Notes under the pieces: model-generated
Told to the model about the DNA's origin: nothing
What the model saw: the letters and a program-made list of their open reading frames with translations, nothing else
Databases searched by the model: none
Shown: in pieces, positions 1-6,593 of the stretch
Layout: each line of letters opens with the position of its first letter
Numbering within the stretch: position 1 is the first letter of the stretch
Made by a program: the position numbers and the translations under genes
DNA from: Gammaproteobacteria bacterium
Lineage (GTDB): Bacteria > Pseudomonadota > Gammaproteobacteria > Natronospirales > REEB76
Length of the DNA: 12,627 nt
Direction: 5' to 3'
Assembly: GCA_028871235.1 (NCBI GenBank)
Contig: JAGWNO010000049.1
Coordinates: 1-12,627 of the forward strand

Positions 1-288
1 CAGATCCGCCATTTCGGCGCCATCCATGCCAATGTGCTCGCCGGCTTAGCCGACATCTACCTGCATACTGCCGGCACCATCCAGCCACGCATCATGGTCA
101 GCGGCGATTCGGCGCAGCTGCAAAACCAGCGCACCATTAATCTGGTGCGCAGCCTGCTGCTGGGCGGCCTGCGCGCCGCGGTGCTGTGGCGCCAGTGCGG
201 CGGCTCCCGCTGGGCCCTGCTTTTCATGCGTGCGAGTCTGCACCGGGAAGCCAAACGTCTGCTGCAGGAAGCAGGTCGTTACGCCTAA
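1..288 (+). CDS. hflD: HflD homologue, C-terminal part (5' end outside window)
   Basis: The reading frame is open from the first base and stops with TAA at 286-288, giving the last 95 residues. HflD is a peripheral membrane protein of gammaproteobacteria. In E. coli it lowers lysogenization by phage lambda by binding the CII activator, and its gene normally sits near mnmA and purB. The visible residues match the family's C-terminal helical part: a segment with IYLHTAGTIQPRIMVSG, then an RAAVLWRQCGG helix and a basic tail. The true start lies upstream of the window, so the internal GTG at 34 is not the start. The next gene is acnA rather than purB, after a gap of 106 bases. Family assignment is from remembered similarity to E. 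coli HflD and is fairly firm. Function in this organism is inferred. Confidence 0.82.
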   Translation, partial: QIRHFGAIHANVLAGLADIYLHTAGTIQPRIMVSGDSAQLQNQRTINLVRSLLLGGLRAAVLWRQCGGSRWALLFMRASLHREAKRLLQEAGRYA

Positions 289-303
289 GCCGGTTCCTTC
301 CTT

Positions 304-309
304 TATAAT
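304..309 (+). promoter_or_regulatory. Candidate -10 box upstream of acnA
   Basis: A perfect TATAAT lies 86 bases before the acnA ATG, just after the hflD stop codon. No good -35 hexamer stands at the right distance; the nearest, around 279-286, matches poorly. A separate TTGACA occurs at 317-322 but has no convincing -10 about 17 bases downstream. The acnA promoter is probably in this gap, but which element is used cannot be decided by eye. Confidence 0.35.
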
Positions 310-385
310 AAGCGTGTTGACATTATTCCCCGCGTCATCGCCAGGTATTTCCCCGGCATTCACCGTGCGGGGCCCCTTCCCCACC

Positions 386-390
386 GGAGG
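386..390 (+). promoter_or_regulatory. Ribosome binding site that fixes the acnA start
   Basis: GGAGG stands 4 bases before ATG 395. The open frame runs further upstream to 230, inside hflD, but no Shine-Dalgarno or aconitase-like sequence supports an earlier start. Starting at 395 gives a normal AcnA N-terminus. Confidence 0.75.
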
Positions 391-394
391 CGTC

Positions 395-3136
395 ATGAAA
401 GACAGCTTCAAATCGCGCGCGACGTTGGCTGTCGGCGATAAACACTACGAAATCTTCCGGCTGCAGGCGTTGGAAAAACAATATAAAGTTTCACGCCTGC
501 CGTACTCCCTCAAGATCCTGCTGGAGAGCCTGCTGCGCCTGGAAGACGGCGTCACCGTCACCGCGGAGGATATCCAGGCGCTGGCCCAATGGGATCCCAA
601 AGCGGAACCCGACAAGGAAATCGCCTTCACCCCGGCGCGGGTGCTGATGCAGGACTTCACCGGCGTGCCGGCGGTGGTGGATCTGGCCGCCATGCGCGAT
701 GCCATGAAGAAGCTCGGTGGTGATCCCAGGAAGATCAACCCGCTTTCGCCCGCGGAACTGGTAATCGATCATTCCGTGCAGGTGGATTTCTACGGCCATC
801 CCGACTCTCTTGCCAAGAACGGTGAGATGGAATTCGAGCGCAACAAAGAGCGCTACTCATTTCTGCGCTGGGGCCAGAAGTCCTTTCAGGATTTCAAGGT
901 GGTGCCACCGGACACCGGCATCTGCCACCAAGTGAACCTGGAATATCTCTCCCGTGTGGTATTCGAACGGAAAGTGAATGGCAAGCAGCAGGCCTATCCG
1001 GATACACTCGTGGGTACCGACTCCCACACCACCATGGTGAACGGCCTGGGCGTGCTCGGCTGGGGCGTGGGCGGCATCGAGGCGGAAGCGGCCATGCTGG
1101 GTCAACCGAGTACCATGCTGATTCCACAAGTCGTGGGAGTCAGGCTCACCGGCGCGCTGCCGGAAGGCGCCACCGCCACGGATCTGGTACTCACCATCGC
1201 CGAATTGCTGCGCAAGAAGGGCGTAGTGGGCAAGTTCGTGGAATACTTCGGCCCCGGCGTGTCGAACCTGCCGCTGGCGAATCGCGCGACGCTCGGCAAC
1301 ATGTCGCCCGAGTTTGGTTCCACCTGCGCCATCTTCCCCATCGACCAGGAAACCCTGAATTACCTGCGCTTGACCGGCCGCAGTGAGGAACACATCCGGT
1401 TGGTGGAAACCTACGCCAAAGCCCAGGGACTGTGGCACGAAGCACAGCACACGCCTGCCGAATACAGCAGCGTGGTGGAACTGGACCTCTCCAAGGTCGA
1501 ACCAAGCCTTGCCGGCCCCAAGCGCCCTCAGGACCGCATCCCGCTCAAATCCGCCAAAAGCATGATTGCCAAGCACATCGCCGGCATGGCGGCCGAGCGT
1601 GCGCAAAAAATCGGTGAGGAAGCCCGTTTCGAAGATGAAGGCGGCACAACCAGCGTGGATGCGCACGCCACGGATGGGGCGACCGGCGCCGCCACGGTTT
1701 CCATGGACGGACAAATGATCACTCTGAAAGATGGCGCCGTGGTCATCGCCGCCATTACCAGCTGCACCAACACTTCAAATCCAGAGGTGATGCTGGGAGC
1801 CGGTCTGCTGGCACGCCGGGCGCGCGCCAGGGGCCTGAAACCCAAACCCTGGGTCAAAACCAGTCTCGCCCCGGGCTCCAAGGTCGTCACGGATTACCTG
1901 CACAAGGCCAACCTGTTGGATGACCTGTCGGCCCTGGGTTTCAATCTGGTGGGTTACGGCTGTACCACCTGCATCGGCAACTCCGGACCGCTGCGCCCTG
2001 AGATCAGCGAAGGCATCCGTAAAAGTGACCTGACAGCGAGCGCGGTGTTGTCCGGCAACCGCAACTTCGAAGGCCGTATTCATCCGGAAGTGAAGATGAA
2101 TTTCCTCGCCTCGCCACCACTGGTAGTGGCCTACGCACTCGCCGGTACCATGAACATCGACCTTCTGAACGAGCCGCTGGGCACCGGCAAGGATGGCAAG
2201 CCGGTCTATCTCAAGGAGATATGGCCAAGCCAGAAGGAAATATCAGACCTCATCGCCGGCAATATCAATTCCGGCATGTTCAAAAAAGTCTACGGCCAGG
2301 TATTCGACGGCGACAGGAATTGGCGCAGCCTCAAGGTGCCCGCAGACGAAATCTACCAGTGGGACGGGAAATCCACCTACGTGCGAAATCCGCCCTACTT
2401 CGAGGGCATGAGCATGCAACCGGGATCCGTCAAGGATATCCAGGGCGCACGCGTGCTGGCGCTGCTGGGTGATTCCGTCACTACCGATCACATCTCTCCG
2501 GCCGGCAGCTTCAAGCAGGACAGCCCCGCGGGCAAATACCTGCTGGAACACGGCGTGCAGCACAAGGATTTCAATTCCTATGGTGCGCGCCGTGGCAACC
2601 ATGAGGTCATGATGCGCGGCACCTTCGCCAATATCCGTCTGCGCAACCTGCTGGCACCGGGCACCGAGGGCGGCTGGACCACGCACGTGCCCAGCAGTCA
2701 AGTGATGTCCATCTATGATGCGGCGATCAGATACCAGCAGGACAAGGTGCCGCTGATCGTCATTGCCGGCGAGGAATACGGCACTGGTTCCTCCCGCGAC
2801 TGGGCGGCAAAAGGCACGTTGCTCCTCGGTGTGCGTGCGGTCATCGCCAAGAGTTTCGAGCGCATACATCGCTCCAATCTCATCGGCATGGGTGTGCTGC
2901 CACTGCAGTTCCAGCAGGGTGAGGATGCTGTCCTACTCGGGCTTACCGGCAAGGAGGAATATTCCATCGAAGCACTCGATGGCGGCAAGGCCAGGGAGGT
3001 GACGCTAAAAGCCAGGGGTGAAGGCGGTAGGACCGTCACCTTCAAGACACGGGTAAGACTCGACACGCCGAAGGAACGGGACTACTACCGCAACGGCGGC
3101 ATACTTCAATATGTGCTGCGTCAATTGGCCGCCTAG
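395..3136 (+). CDS. acnA: Aconitate hydratase A
   Basis: Aconitase A interconverts citrate and isocitrate through cis-aconitate in the cytosolic TCA cycle, using a [4Fe-4S] cluster. The 913-residue product is slightly longer than E. coli AcnA (891). The three cluster ligands are visible: Cys457 in the SCTNTSNP motif, and Cys523 and Cys526 in GYGCTTCIGNSGPL. The N-terminal region carries the family's FTPARVLMQDFTGVPAVVDL block, and GTDSHTTMVNGLGVLGWGVGG follows. The C-terminal swivel domain (about residues 690-913) has GDSVTTDHISPAGS and YGTGSSRDWAAKG, whose Ser-Arg belongs to the active site. A short acidic, Gly/Ala-rich stretch at about 409-435, just before the SCTN motif, probably accounts for part of the extra length. 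Start chosen at ATG 395 because of GGAGG 4 bases upstream. The gene is monocistronic in appearance, ending in a hairpin about 50 bases downstream. AcnA rather than AcnB follows from the domain order. Confidence 0.97.
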   Translation: MKDSFKSRATLAVGDKHYEIFRLQALEKQYKVSRLPYSLKILLESLLRLEDGVTVTAEDIQALAQWDPKAEPDKEIAFTPARVLMQDFTGVPAVVDLAAMRDAMKKLGGDPRKINPLSPAELVIDHSVQVDFYGHPDSLAKNGEMEFERNKERYSFLRWGQKSFQDFKVVPPDTGICHQVNLEYLSRVVFERKVNGKQQAYPDTLVGTDSHTTMVNGLGVLGWGVGGIEAEAAMLGQPSTMLIPQVVGVRLTGALPEGATATDLVLTIAELLRKKGVVGKFVEYFGPGVSNLPLANRATLGNMSPEFGSTCAIFPIDQETLNYLRLTGRSEEHIRLVETYAKAQGLWHEAQHTPAEYSSVVELDLSKVEPSLAGPKRPQDRIPLKSAKSMIAKHIAGMAAERAQKIGEEARFEDEGGTTSVDAHATDGATGAATVSMDGQMITLKDGAVVIAAITSCTNTSNPEVMLGAGLLARRARARGLKPKPWVKTSLAPGSKVVTDYLHKANLLDDLSALGFNLVGYGCTTCIGNSGPLRPEISEGIRKSDLTASAVLSGNRNFEGRIHPEVKMNFLASPPLVVAYALAGTMNIDLLNEPLGTGKDGKPVYLKEIWPSQKEISDLIAGNINSGMFKKVYGQVFDGDRNWRSLKVPADEIYQWDGKSTYVRNPPYFEGMSMQPGSVKDIQGARVLALLGDSVTTDHISPAGSFKQDSPAGKYLLEHGVQHKDFNSYGARRGNHEVMMRGTFANIRLRNLLAPGTEGGWTTHVPSSQVMSIYDAAIRYQQDKVPLIVIAGEEYGTGSSRDWAAKGTLLLGVRAVIAKSFERIHRSNLIGMGVLPLQFQQGEDAVLLGLTGKEEYSIEALDGGKAREVTLKARGEGGRTVTFKTRVRLDTPKERDYYRNGGILQYVLRQLAA

Positions 3137-3186
3137 CCTTGGCAGTTCCAGATCAACGGATCCAGCTCGGGTTGGTATCTATCAGC

Positions 3187-3207
3187 AACCCCGCCGGCGG
3201 CGGGGTT
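3187..3207 (+). terminator. Rho-independent terminator of acnA, possibly bidirectional
   Basis: AACCCCGCC (3187-3195) pairs perfectly with GGCGGGGTT (3199-3207) around a 3-base GGC loop, forming a 9-bp stem. On the + strand it is followed by TCTGATT, a weak T run. It begins 50 bases after the acnA stop and ends 28 bases before the stop of the convergent gene, so it can also stop transcription from that side, although the T run there is poorer. Confidence 0.8.
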
Positions 3208-3235
3208 TCTGATTGCGTATCGAGTCCCGCTGCGA

Positions 3236-3667
3236 TCAGTATTTAGCAGCTTCGGTCTTCCACACCACCGGTTGCCATTTGCCCGAAGCCTCGAACTTGG
3301 CGCCGATATAGTAGGCCTTGCCGGCCTCCACGCTTATCTTGATCTCATGCTCGTCCTGGCCATAGCTGGCACTGCGCTGCAAGCCGGGGGCGTCCGCGAT
3401 ATTCACCCTGCCCGCCCTGACGTTCAATGTGTACTCGCCGGGATGCATGTACAGCACGCCCGAATGGGAGTGATTGCTCAGTTTGCCATCCACCGCCCAT
3501 ACTTTCACCGGCCAAATCTGCCTGGCCGTCTGATCCACGTTGAGATACAACGTGGCATGAGGATCCTTCATGGAACCCACGAACGGCGAGGCCACCGCCG
3601 CGGTGCACACCGCCGCCAGCAGCAAGCCGGCCATCAGTTTCAGGGGATGACGCATCATAGTCTTCAT
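3236..3667 (-). CDS. Small exported protein of unknown function
   Basis: This 143-residue protein starts with a classic signal peptide: basic MKTMMRHPLK, a hydrophobic core LMAGLLLAAV, and an Ala-Val-Ala cleavage site near residue 26/27. Cys21 lies inside the signal and does not fit a lipobox, so a lipoprotein is unlikely. The mature part of about 117 residues is rich in beta-prone, aromatic sequence (YMHPGEYTLNVRAG, ISVEAGKAYYIGAKF) and has no cysteine. It may be a small periplasmic beta-sandwich; the pattern 'PGEYTL...VEAGKAYYIGA' resembles DUF2846-like small envelope proteins, but I cannot confirm that family. Start chosen at ATG 3667, because AGGAG lies 6 bases upstream and the signal peptide begins there; a longer frame to 3799 would run into the neighbouring gene. 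It lies downstream of the sulfurtransferase on the same strand, after 70 bases that hold its own likely promoter. Function unknown. Confidence 0.8.
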   Translation of the reverse strand: MKTMMRHPLKLMAGLLLAAVCTAAVASPFVGSMKDPHATLYLNVDQTARQIWPVKVWAVDGKLSNHSHSGVLYMHPGEYTLNVRAGRVNIADAPGLQRSASYGQDEHEIKISVEAGKAYYIGAKFEASGKWQPVVWKTEAAKY

Positions 3668-3700
3668 GGTTAACTCCTGGTTCTCAGAGTTTTCACATAC

Positions 3701-3729
3701 AGTATAGGACCCGCCCGCACGACTGAAAT
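3701..3729 (-). promoter_or_regulatory. Candidate sigma-70 promoter for the small exported protein
   Basis: On the minus strand, TATACT (3701-3706) is a good -10. A weak -35 (ATTTCA, 3724-3729) lies 17 bases upstream. Transcription would start near 3694, giving a leader of about 27 bases that includes the AGGAG at 3674-3678. This suggests the gene can be expressed independently of the sulfurtransferase upstream. Confidence 0.5.
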
Positions 3730-3737
3730 TCCATGGT

Positions 3738-4586
3738 TCACGCACCCGTGGCCACCGGTCGTACCGGATCGCGTATCCATTCGCTCCAGGAACCGGCATA
3801 CAAGCGGGCGCCCTTGAGCCCGGCCACCTCCATGGCCAACAGGCTGTGGCAGGCGGTCACTCCGGATCCGCACATACATACCGTCTGCGCCGGCGGCCAC
3901 CCGCCCAATGCCTGCTCGAAACGTCGGCGCAACACTTGCGGACTGTGGAAGCGACCATCATGTGTAACGTTCCCCTCATAGGGCAGGTTGACCGCACCTG
4001 GCACATGCCCCGCCACCGGATCGATGGGTTCCGCTTCGCCGCGGAAGCGCGCCGGGGCACGGACATCCAGCAGACGAGCGGTTTCCCGGCCGCGCGCGAT
4101 ATCCAGTATGGCGTCGCTTGTCAGCCACAGACCGGACGCGGGCCGGCCGCTGAATGCCCTCGGTGTCACCGCCGGCGACTCGACGGATACCGGCCGGCCT
4201 TGCGTCTGCCAGTGCTTCCAGCCGCCATCCAGCACCGCCGTCTGCGAGTGTCCGAGCCAGCGCGCCAACCACCAGAGTCGTGCAGCAAATGCACCGCCAG
4301 CATCATCGTAAGCCACCAGCTGGGTACCCTGCCCCACGCCCATGCGGCCGAGTTTTTCCATGAGGTTCTCCGGTTCCGGCAGTGGATGGCGCCCGCTCCA
4401 CGGCGTGAGCGGGCCGGAGAGATCGCGTTCGAGATGAAAATAGCGCGCGCTGGGGATATGGCCTTCCCCATAGGCGCGTTCACCTGCGGCGGCATCCGCC
4501 AGGGAGAAACGGCAATCCACGATTACCCAGCCAGGATCGCTAAGATGCTCAGCGAGCATCCGGGTTGTCACCAGTGTGTCAAACAT
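3738..4586 (-). CDS. sseA: 3-mercaptopyruvate/thiosulfate sulfurtransferase (tandem rhodanese)
   Basis: The product transfers sulfane sulfur from 3-mercaptopyruvate or thiosulfate to cyanide or thiol acceptors through a cysteine persulfide, normally in the cytosol; no signal peptide is seen. From ATG 4586 it is 282 residues, matching E. coli SseA (281). It has two rhodanese domains: an inactive N-terminal one (about 1-135, ending VLDGGWKHW) and a catalytic C-terminal one (about 150-275). The active loop CGSGVTA, with Cys239, is the form typical of mercaptopyruvate sulfurtransferases. The substrate-binding block DVRAPARFRGEAEPIDP (from about 174) holds the expected arginines, followed by GHVPGAVNLP. 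A GTG at 4610 would add 8 residues but has no ribosome site and no family support. ATG 4586 also lacks a Shine-Dalgarno, and TATACT lies 6 bases before it, so the mRNA may be leaderless. Thiosulfate as the real donor cannot be excluded. Confidence 0.9.
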   Translation of the reverse strand: MFDTLVTTRMLAEHLSDPGWVIVDCRFSLADAAAGERAYGEGHIPSARYFHLERDLSGPLTPWSGRHPLPEPENLMEKLGRMGVGQGTQLVAYDDAGGAFAARLWWLARWLGHSQTAVLDGGWKHWQTQGRPVSVESPAVTPRAFSGRPASGLWLTSDAILDIARGRETARLLDVRAPARFRGEAEPIDPVAGHVPGAVNLPYEGNVTHDGRFHSPQVLRRRFEQALGGWPPAQTVCMCGSGVTACHSLLAMEVAGLKGARLYAGSWSEWIRDPVRPVATGA

Positions 4587-4592
4587 GCCAGC

Positions 4593-4620
4593 AGTATAAT
4601 CCCGCGCCACAGGCTGACGG
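4593..4620 (-). promoter_or_regulatory. Candidate promoter giving a leaderless sseA mRNA
   Basis: Minus-strand TATACT (4593-4598) ends 6 bases before ATG 4586. A start point about 7 bases downstream of the -10 would fall on or next to the A of ATG. The -35 is weak: CCGTCA at 4615-4620, 16 bases upstream, matches three of six consensus positions. The lack of any Shine-Dalgarno fits a leaderless transcript, but the evidence is only positional. Confidence 0.35.
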
Positions 4621-4852
4621 ATAGCAATATGGATTCGCTCGCCGGTTTACACCGGCCGGCGAGATGGATGCCGCTCACGCGCCGGCAATATATTCATGGA
4701 TGCGGCACTGCCGCCAGCAGATGGCGAAACCCAGCACGTCTGCCCGCCGTGGAACCTGGCGCACTTCCGGCACTGACCTCATCCCGGGATTTGCCCCTCG
4801 CCTGATGCGCATGCGGATGCTATCTTCCATATGGCATTATCCCGGGAGGCGG

Positions 4853-4865
4853 CCATACTGTATGG
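4853..4865. repeat. Perfect 6-1-6 inverted repeat (possible operator)
   Basis: CCATAC and GTATGG flank a single T. The repeat is 27 bases after the possible extended -10 at 4818-4826, so a bound dimeric regulator could control the coiled-coil gene that starts at 5032. No regulator gene lies nearby, so an operator role is a guess. Confidence 0.3.
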
Positions 4866-5031
4866 AGACACCAGCACCGCGTGTCACAGCAGACTGGAAG
4901 TCAGGCGTGCGGGCGGGATACGTGGTCAGCAGTGCGCTGGCCGGCGAGGTTAAGCAGCGACAAGCTCGATAGCATGCGGGACCGGACTGTGGAATACCCA
5001 TGGGCATGCCGGAGCATATGGGGGATATCTC

Positions 5032-5823
5032 ATGCGCAAGTGGTTACAGGCAAGCATTTTCGCTGCGCTGTCGGTCGGTGCCGGCCAGGTGCAGTCGGTG
5101 ACCGCCGGGCAGGATTCCTTCCGCAATGAGCTGGTCAAATTCATAGCTGCCGGCGATGAATTGCGAGCCGAGGGCTCACGCCTCAACGCCGCACAGACCG
5201 CGCTGACTCAGCAGGGGCAGCAGCTGCGGGCCCGCAGCGCGGCCATCGACATACGGAAGGCGGCTCTGGAAAAGCGGATAGCGGATTACAATGCTGCGGC
5301 GGATGCCCGGAATGCCGCTGCACGTTCCGACAATATGCAGAAGTGCAGCAGCCTCACGGCGCCACCGCCGGCACAACACCAAGACTCCGGGCTGGCGGCC
5401 GGCGACTCCAAGCAGCCGCACCCGGGGACTCCCCCTTACCTGCGGCAGTGCGATGCCGGTATCAAGGACATCAACACCGGCATGGACATGTTAAAGGCGG
5501 AAAAAACCGCGCTCGCGGCCGAGCAGCAGTCCTTGACCGCAGCGGTGGCGGCGTACAACCAGGCGGCCAGCAGCTGGAACAACCGGGAGCTCGACGCTGT
5601 ATCCGCTTTGAATGCGTTCTACAAAAAACAACAGGATTACATCCACAATGCCAATGAGTTTATGGCCTCCACCCGCTTCCAGGATGGAATCCTGGCGACG
5701 CAATCCGATCGCAGCTGCACAGCGCAACAGCATGCCGGCAAGCCAGCCGTGCAACTGACAGCCGCCGTGGGTGAGGTGCTCGCCTGCATACAACGGGTGC
5801 ACAGCAGAATGCACCGGAAATGA
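5032..5823 (+). CDS. Exported coiled-coil protein of unknown function
   Basis: The 263-residue protein has a signal peptide (MRKWLQASIFAALSVGAGQV, probable cleavage after Val-Thr-Ala, near 25/26). Two long Ala/Gln/Lys/Glu-rich helical stretches follow, about 30-100 and 142-210, likely coiled coils, separated by a Pro-rich linker (about 110-136). The helices share a motif: residues 77-94 and 166-183 align without gaps with seven identities, including YN-x-AA and a final Asn, which suggests an internal duplication. Four cysteines (105, 140, 229, 252) could form two disulfides in the periplasm; C105 and C140 flank the linker. There is no membrane segment beyond the signal and no enzyme motif. 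Start at ATG 5032 is supported by the signal peptide; the upstream GGGGGAT gives only a modest ribosome site. It ends 11 bases from the convergent ygjP-like gene. I do not recognise the family. Confidence 0.75.
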   Translation: MRKWLQASIFAALSVGAGQVQSVTAGQDSFRNELVKFIAAGDELRAEGSRLNAAQTALTQQGQQLRARSAAIDIRKAALEKRIADYNAAADARNAAARSDNMQKCSSLTAPPPAQHQDSGLAAGDSKQPHPGTPPYLRQCDAGIKDINTGMDMLKAEKTALAAEQQSLTAAVAAYNQAASSWNNRELDAVSALNAFYKKQQDYIHNANEFMASTRFQDGILATQSDRSCTAQQHAGKPAVQLTAAVGEVLACIQRVHSRMHRK

Positions 5824-5834
5824 ACCGACTCGGT

Positions 5835-6545
5835 CTAGGGTATCTCCACCCAGGCGGGCACATCGCGCCAGGCCTCGCCCAGATCCTCGTCCAGCTGACG
5901 CCAGCCCGGTTCATGCGTCGCCACCAGCTTCCAGAATCGCTGTGAATGATCCAGCACACGCAAATGCATCAGTTCATGCACCAGCAGATAGCGTACCAGT
6001 TCCGGCTCCAGGAACAGCAGTTTGTAATTAAGACTCAGGGTCTTATTGGAAGAACAGCTGCCCCAGCGGCTTTTCTGGCCGCGAATCTGCAACCGCCGGT
6101 AACCGCAACCCAGCACCTGGCCGAGCTGTGCAGCCTGCATTCCCAGGGATTCGCGGGCCCGGCGCGTCAGCCAGCCGCGTAATGCCCGCCGGCAACCGGA
6201 TTCGCTCGACGGATCGGCATATACCGTCAATATCCCGGTCTGCGCATCCGCTGCCGCGTGCTTACGGATACTGCCGCAACGCTGGTAATTTATCCGCCAA
6301 TACTCCCCGATAGCACGCAAATCCAGCGCTGCCGGCAGAGTGCACTCGGCATCGACAATCTGCGATTTCATGCGCTGCCAGGTGGCGCGTATCCAGTTCT
6401 GCTGGCTGGCAAGGAACGCGCGTACCCGGCGTTTGCTGTAATGCCGCGGGATGACCACCTCAATGCCCTGCCAGGGTGTGATGCGCACCTGCAACTGCTT
6501 GGCACGTGGACTGCGACGCCAATGATATGCCATGGAATCAGGCAC
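5835..6545 (-). CDS. YgjP-like zinc metallopeptidase
   Basis: The 236-residue cytosolic protein fits the YgjP/COG1451 (DUF45) family of small M48-like zinc metallopeptidases. The zinc site is HELMH at 190-194 (His190, Glu191, His194), with a third ligand probably His200 in the LDHSQRFW segment. The family block RGQKSRWGSCSSNKTLSLNY (155-174) and the N-terminal 'IEVVIP...FLASQQNWI' region are both present. Start: GTG 6545 has GGAG at the best spacing (6 bases), while the internal ATG 6533 has no ribosome site, so GTG is preferred. This adds only four residues. It is the last gene of a minus-strand unit, 48 bases after the VWA-FHA gene, which suggests co-transcription. The physiological substrate of this family is not known to me; proteolytic activity is inferred from the HExxH motif. 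Confidence 0.88.
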   Translation of the reverse strand: MPDSMAYHWRRSPRAKQLQVRITPWQGIEVVIPRHYSKRRVRAFLASQQNWIRATWQRMKSQIVDAECTLPAALDLRAIGEYWRINYQRCGSIRKHAAADAQTGILTVYADPSSESGCRRALRGWLTRRARESLGMQAAQLGQVLGCGYRRLQIRGQKSRWGSCSSNKTLSLNYKLLFLEPELVRYLLVHELMHLRVLDHSQRFWKLVATHEPGWRQLDEDLGEAWRDVPAWVEIP

Positions 6546-6551
6546 GTGATA

Positions 6552-6555
6552 CTCC
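6552..6555 (-). promoter_or_regulatory. Ribosome binding site deciding a GTG start
   Basis: Minus-strand GGAG lies 6 bases before GTG 6545 of the YgjP-like gene. ATG 6533 is preceded by GTGCCTGATTCC, with no Shine-Dalgarno, so the GTG is the more likely start. Confidence 0.6.
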
Positions 6556-6593
6556 GTCTATCGGCAAAATACCCCAGTCATGAACCCGCGTAC

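Larger units (their letters stand above)
4587..5031. other. Gene-free stretch with several short palindromes
   Basis: I see no convincing gene in these 445 bases. The longest frame (about 4664-4972, +) has a Met/Arg/Ser-rich, family-like-nothing composition and no ribosome site. The stretch holds GCCGGT-TTAC-ACCGGC (4641-4656), with an alternative longer pairing of CTCGCCGG (4638-4645) and CCGGCGAG (4656-4663). It also holds ATCCCGGGAT (4781-4790), CCATATGG (4827-4834), TCCCGGGA (4840-4847), CCATAC-T-GTATGG (4853-4865), CCCATGGG (4997-5004) and GGCATGCC (5003-5010). A possible extended -10, TGCTATCTT, lies at 4818-4826. It is the divergent promoter region for sseA (-) and the coiled-coil gene (+), and could also hide a small RNA. 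Confidence 0.5.

Noticed and set aside
317..322. TTGACA as -35 of an acnA promoter
   Set aside because: No acceptable -10 lies 15-19 bases downstream, so I kept only the TATAAT at 304-309 as a weak candidate.
230..394. Upstream extension of acnA into hflD
   Set aside because: The extra 55 residues do not resemble aconitase, and a good ribosome site sits just before ATG 395.
857..1714. 285-codon open frame antisense to acnA
   Set aside because: It mirrors codon structure of a strongly conserved gene, is His/Gly-rich with no family motif, and has no ribosome site. Long antisense frames are common in GC-rich genes.
3846..4805. 319-codon open frame antisense to the sulfurtransferase
   Set aside because: It overlaps a firmly identified gene over most of its length, has no recognisable domain and runs past it only by chance.
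5824..5834. ACCGA-C-TCGGT inverted repeat between convergent genes as a terminator
   Set aside because: The arms are only 5 bases with a 1-base centre and no T run, too small for a factor-independent terminator.
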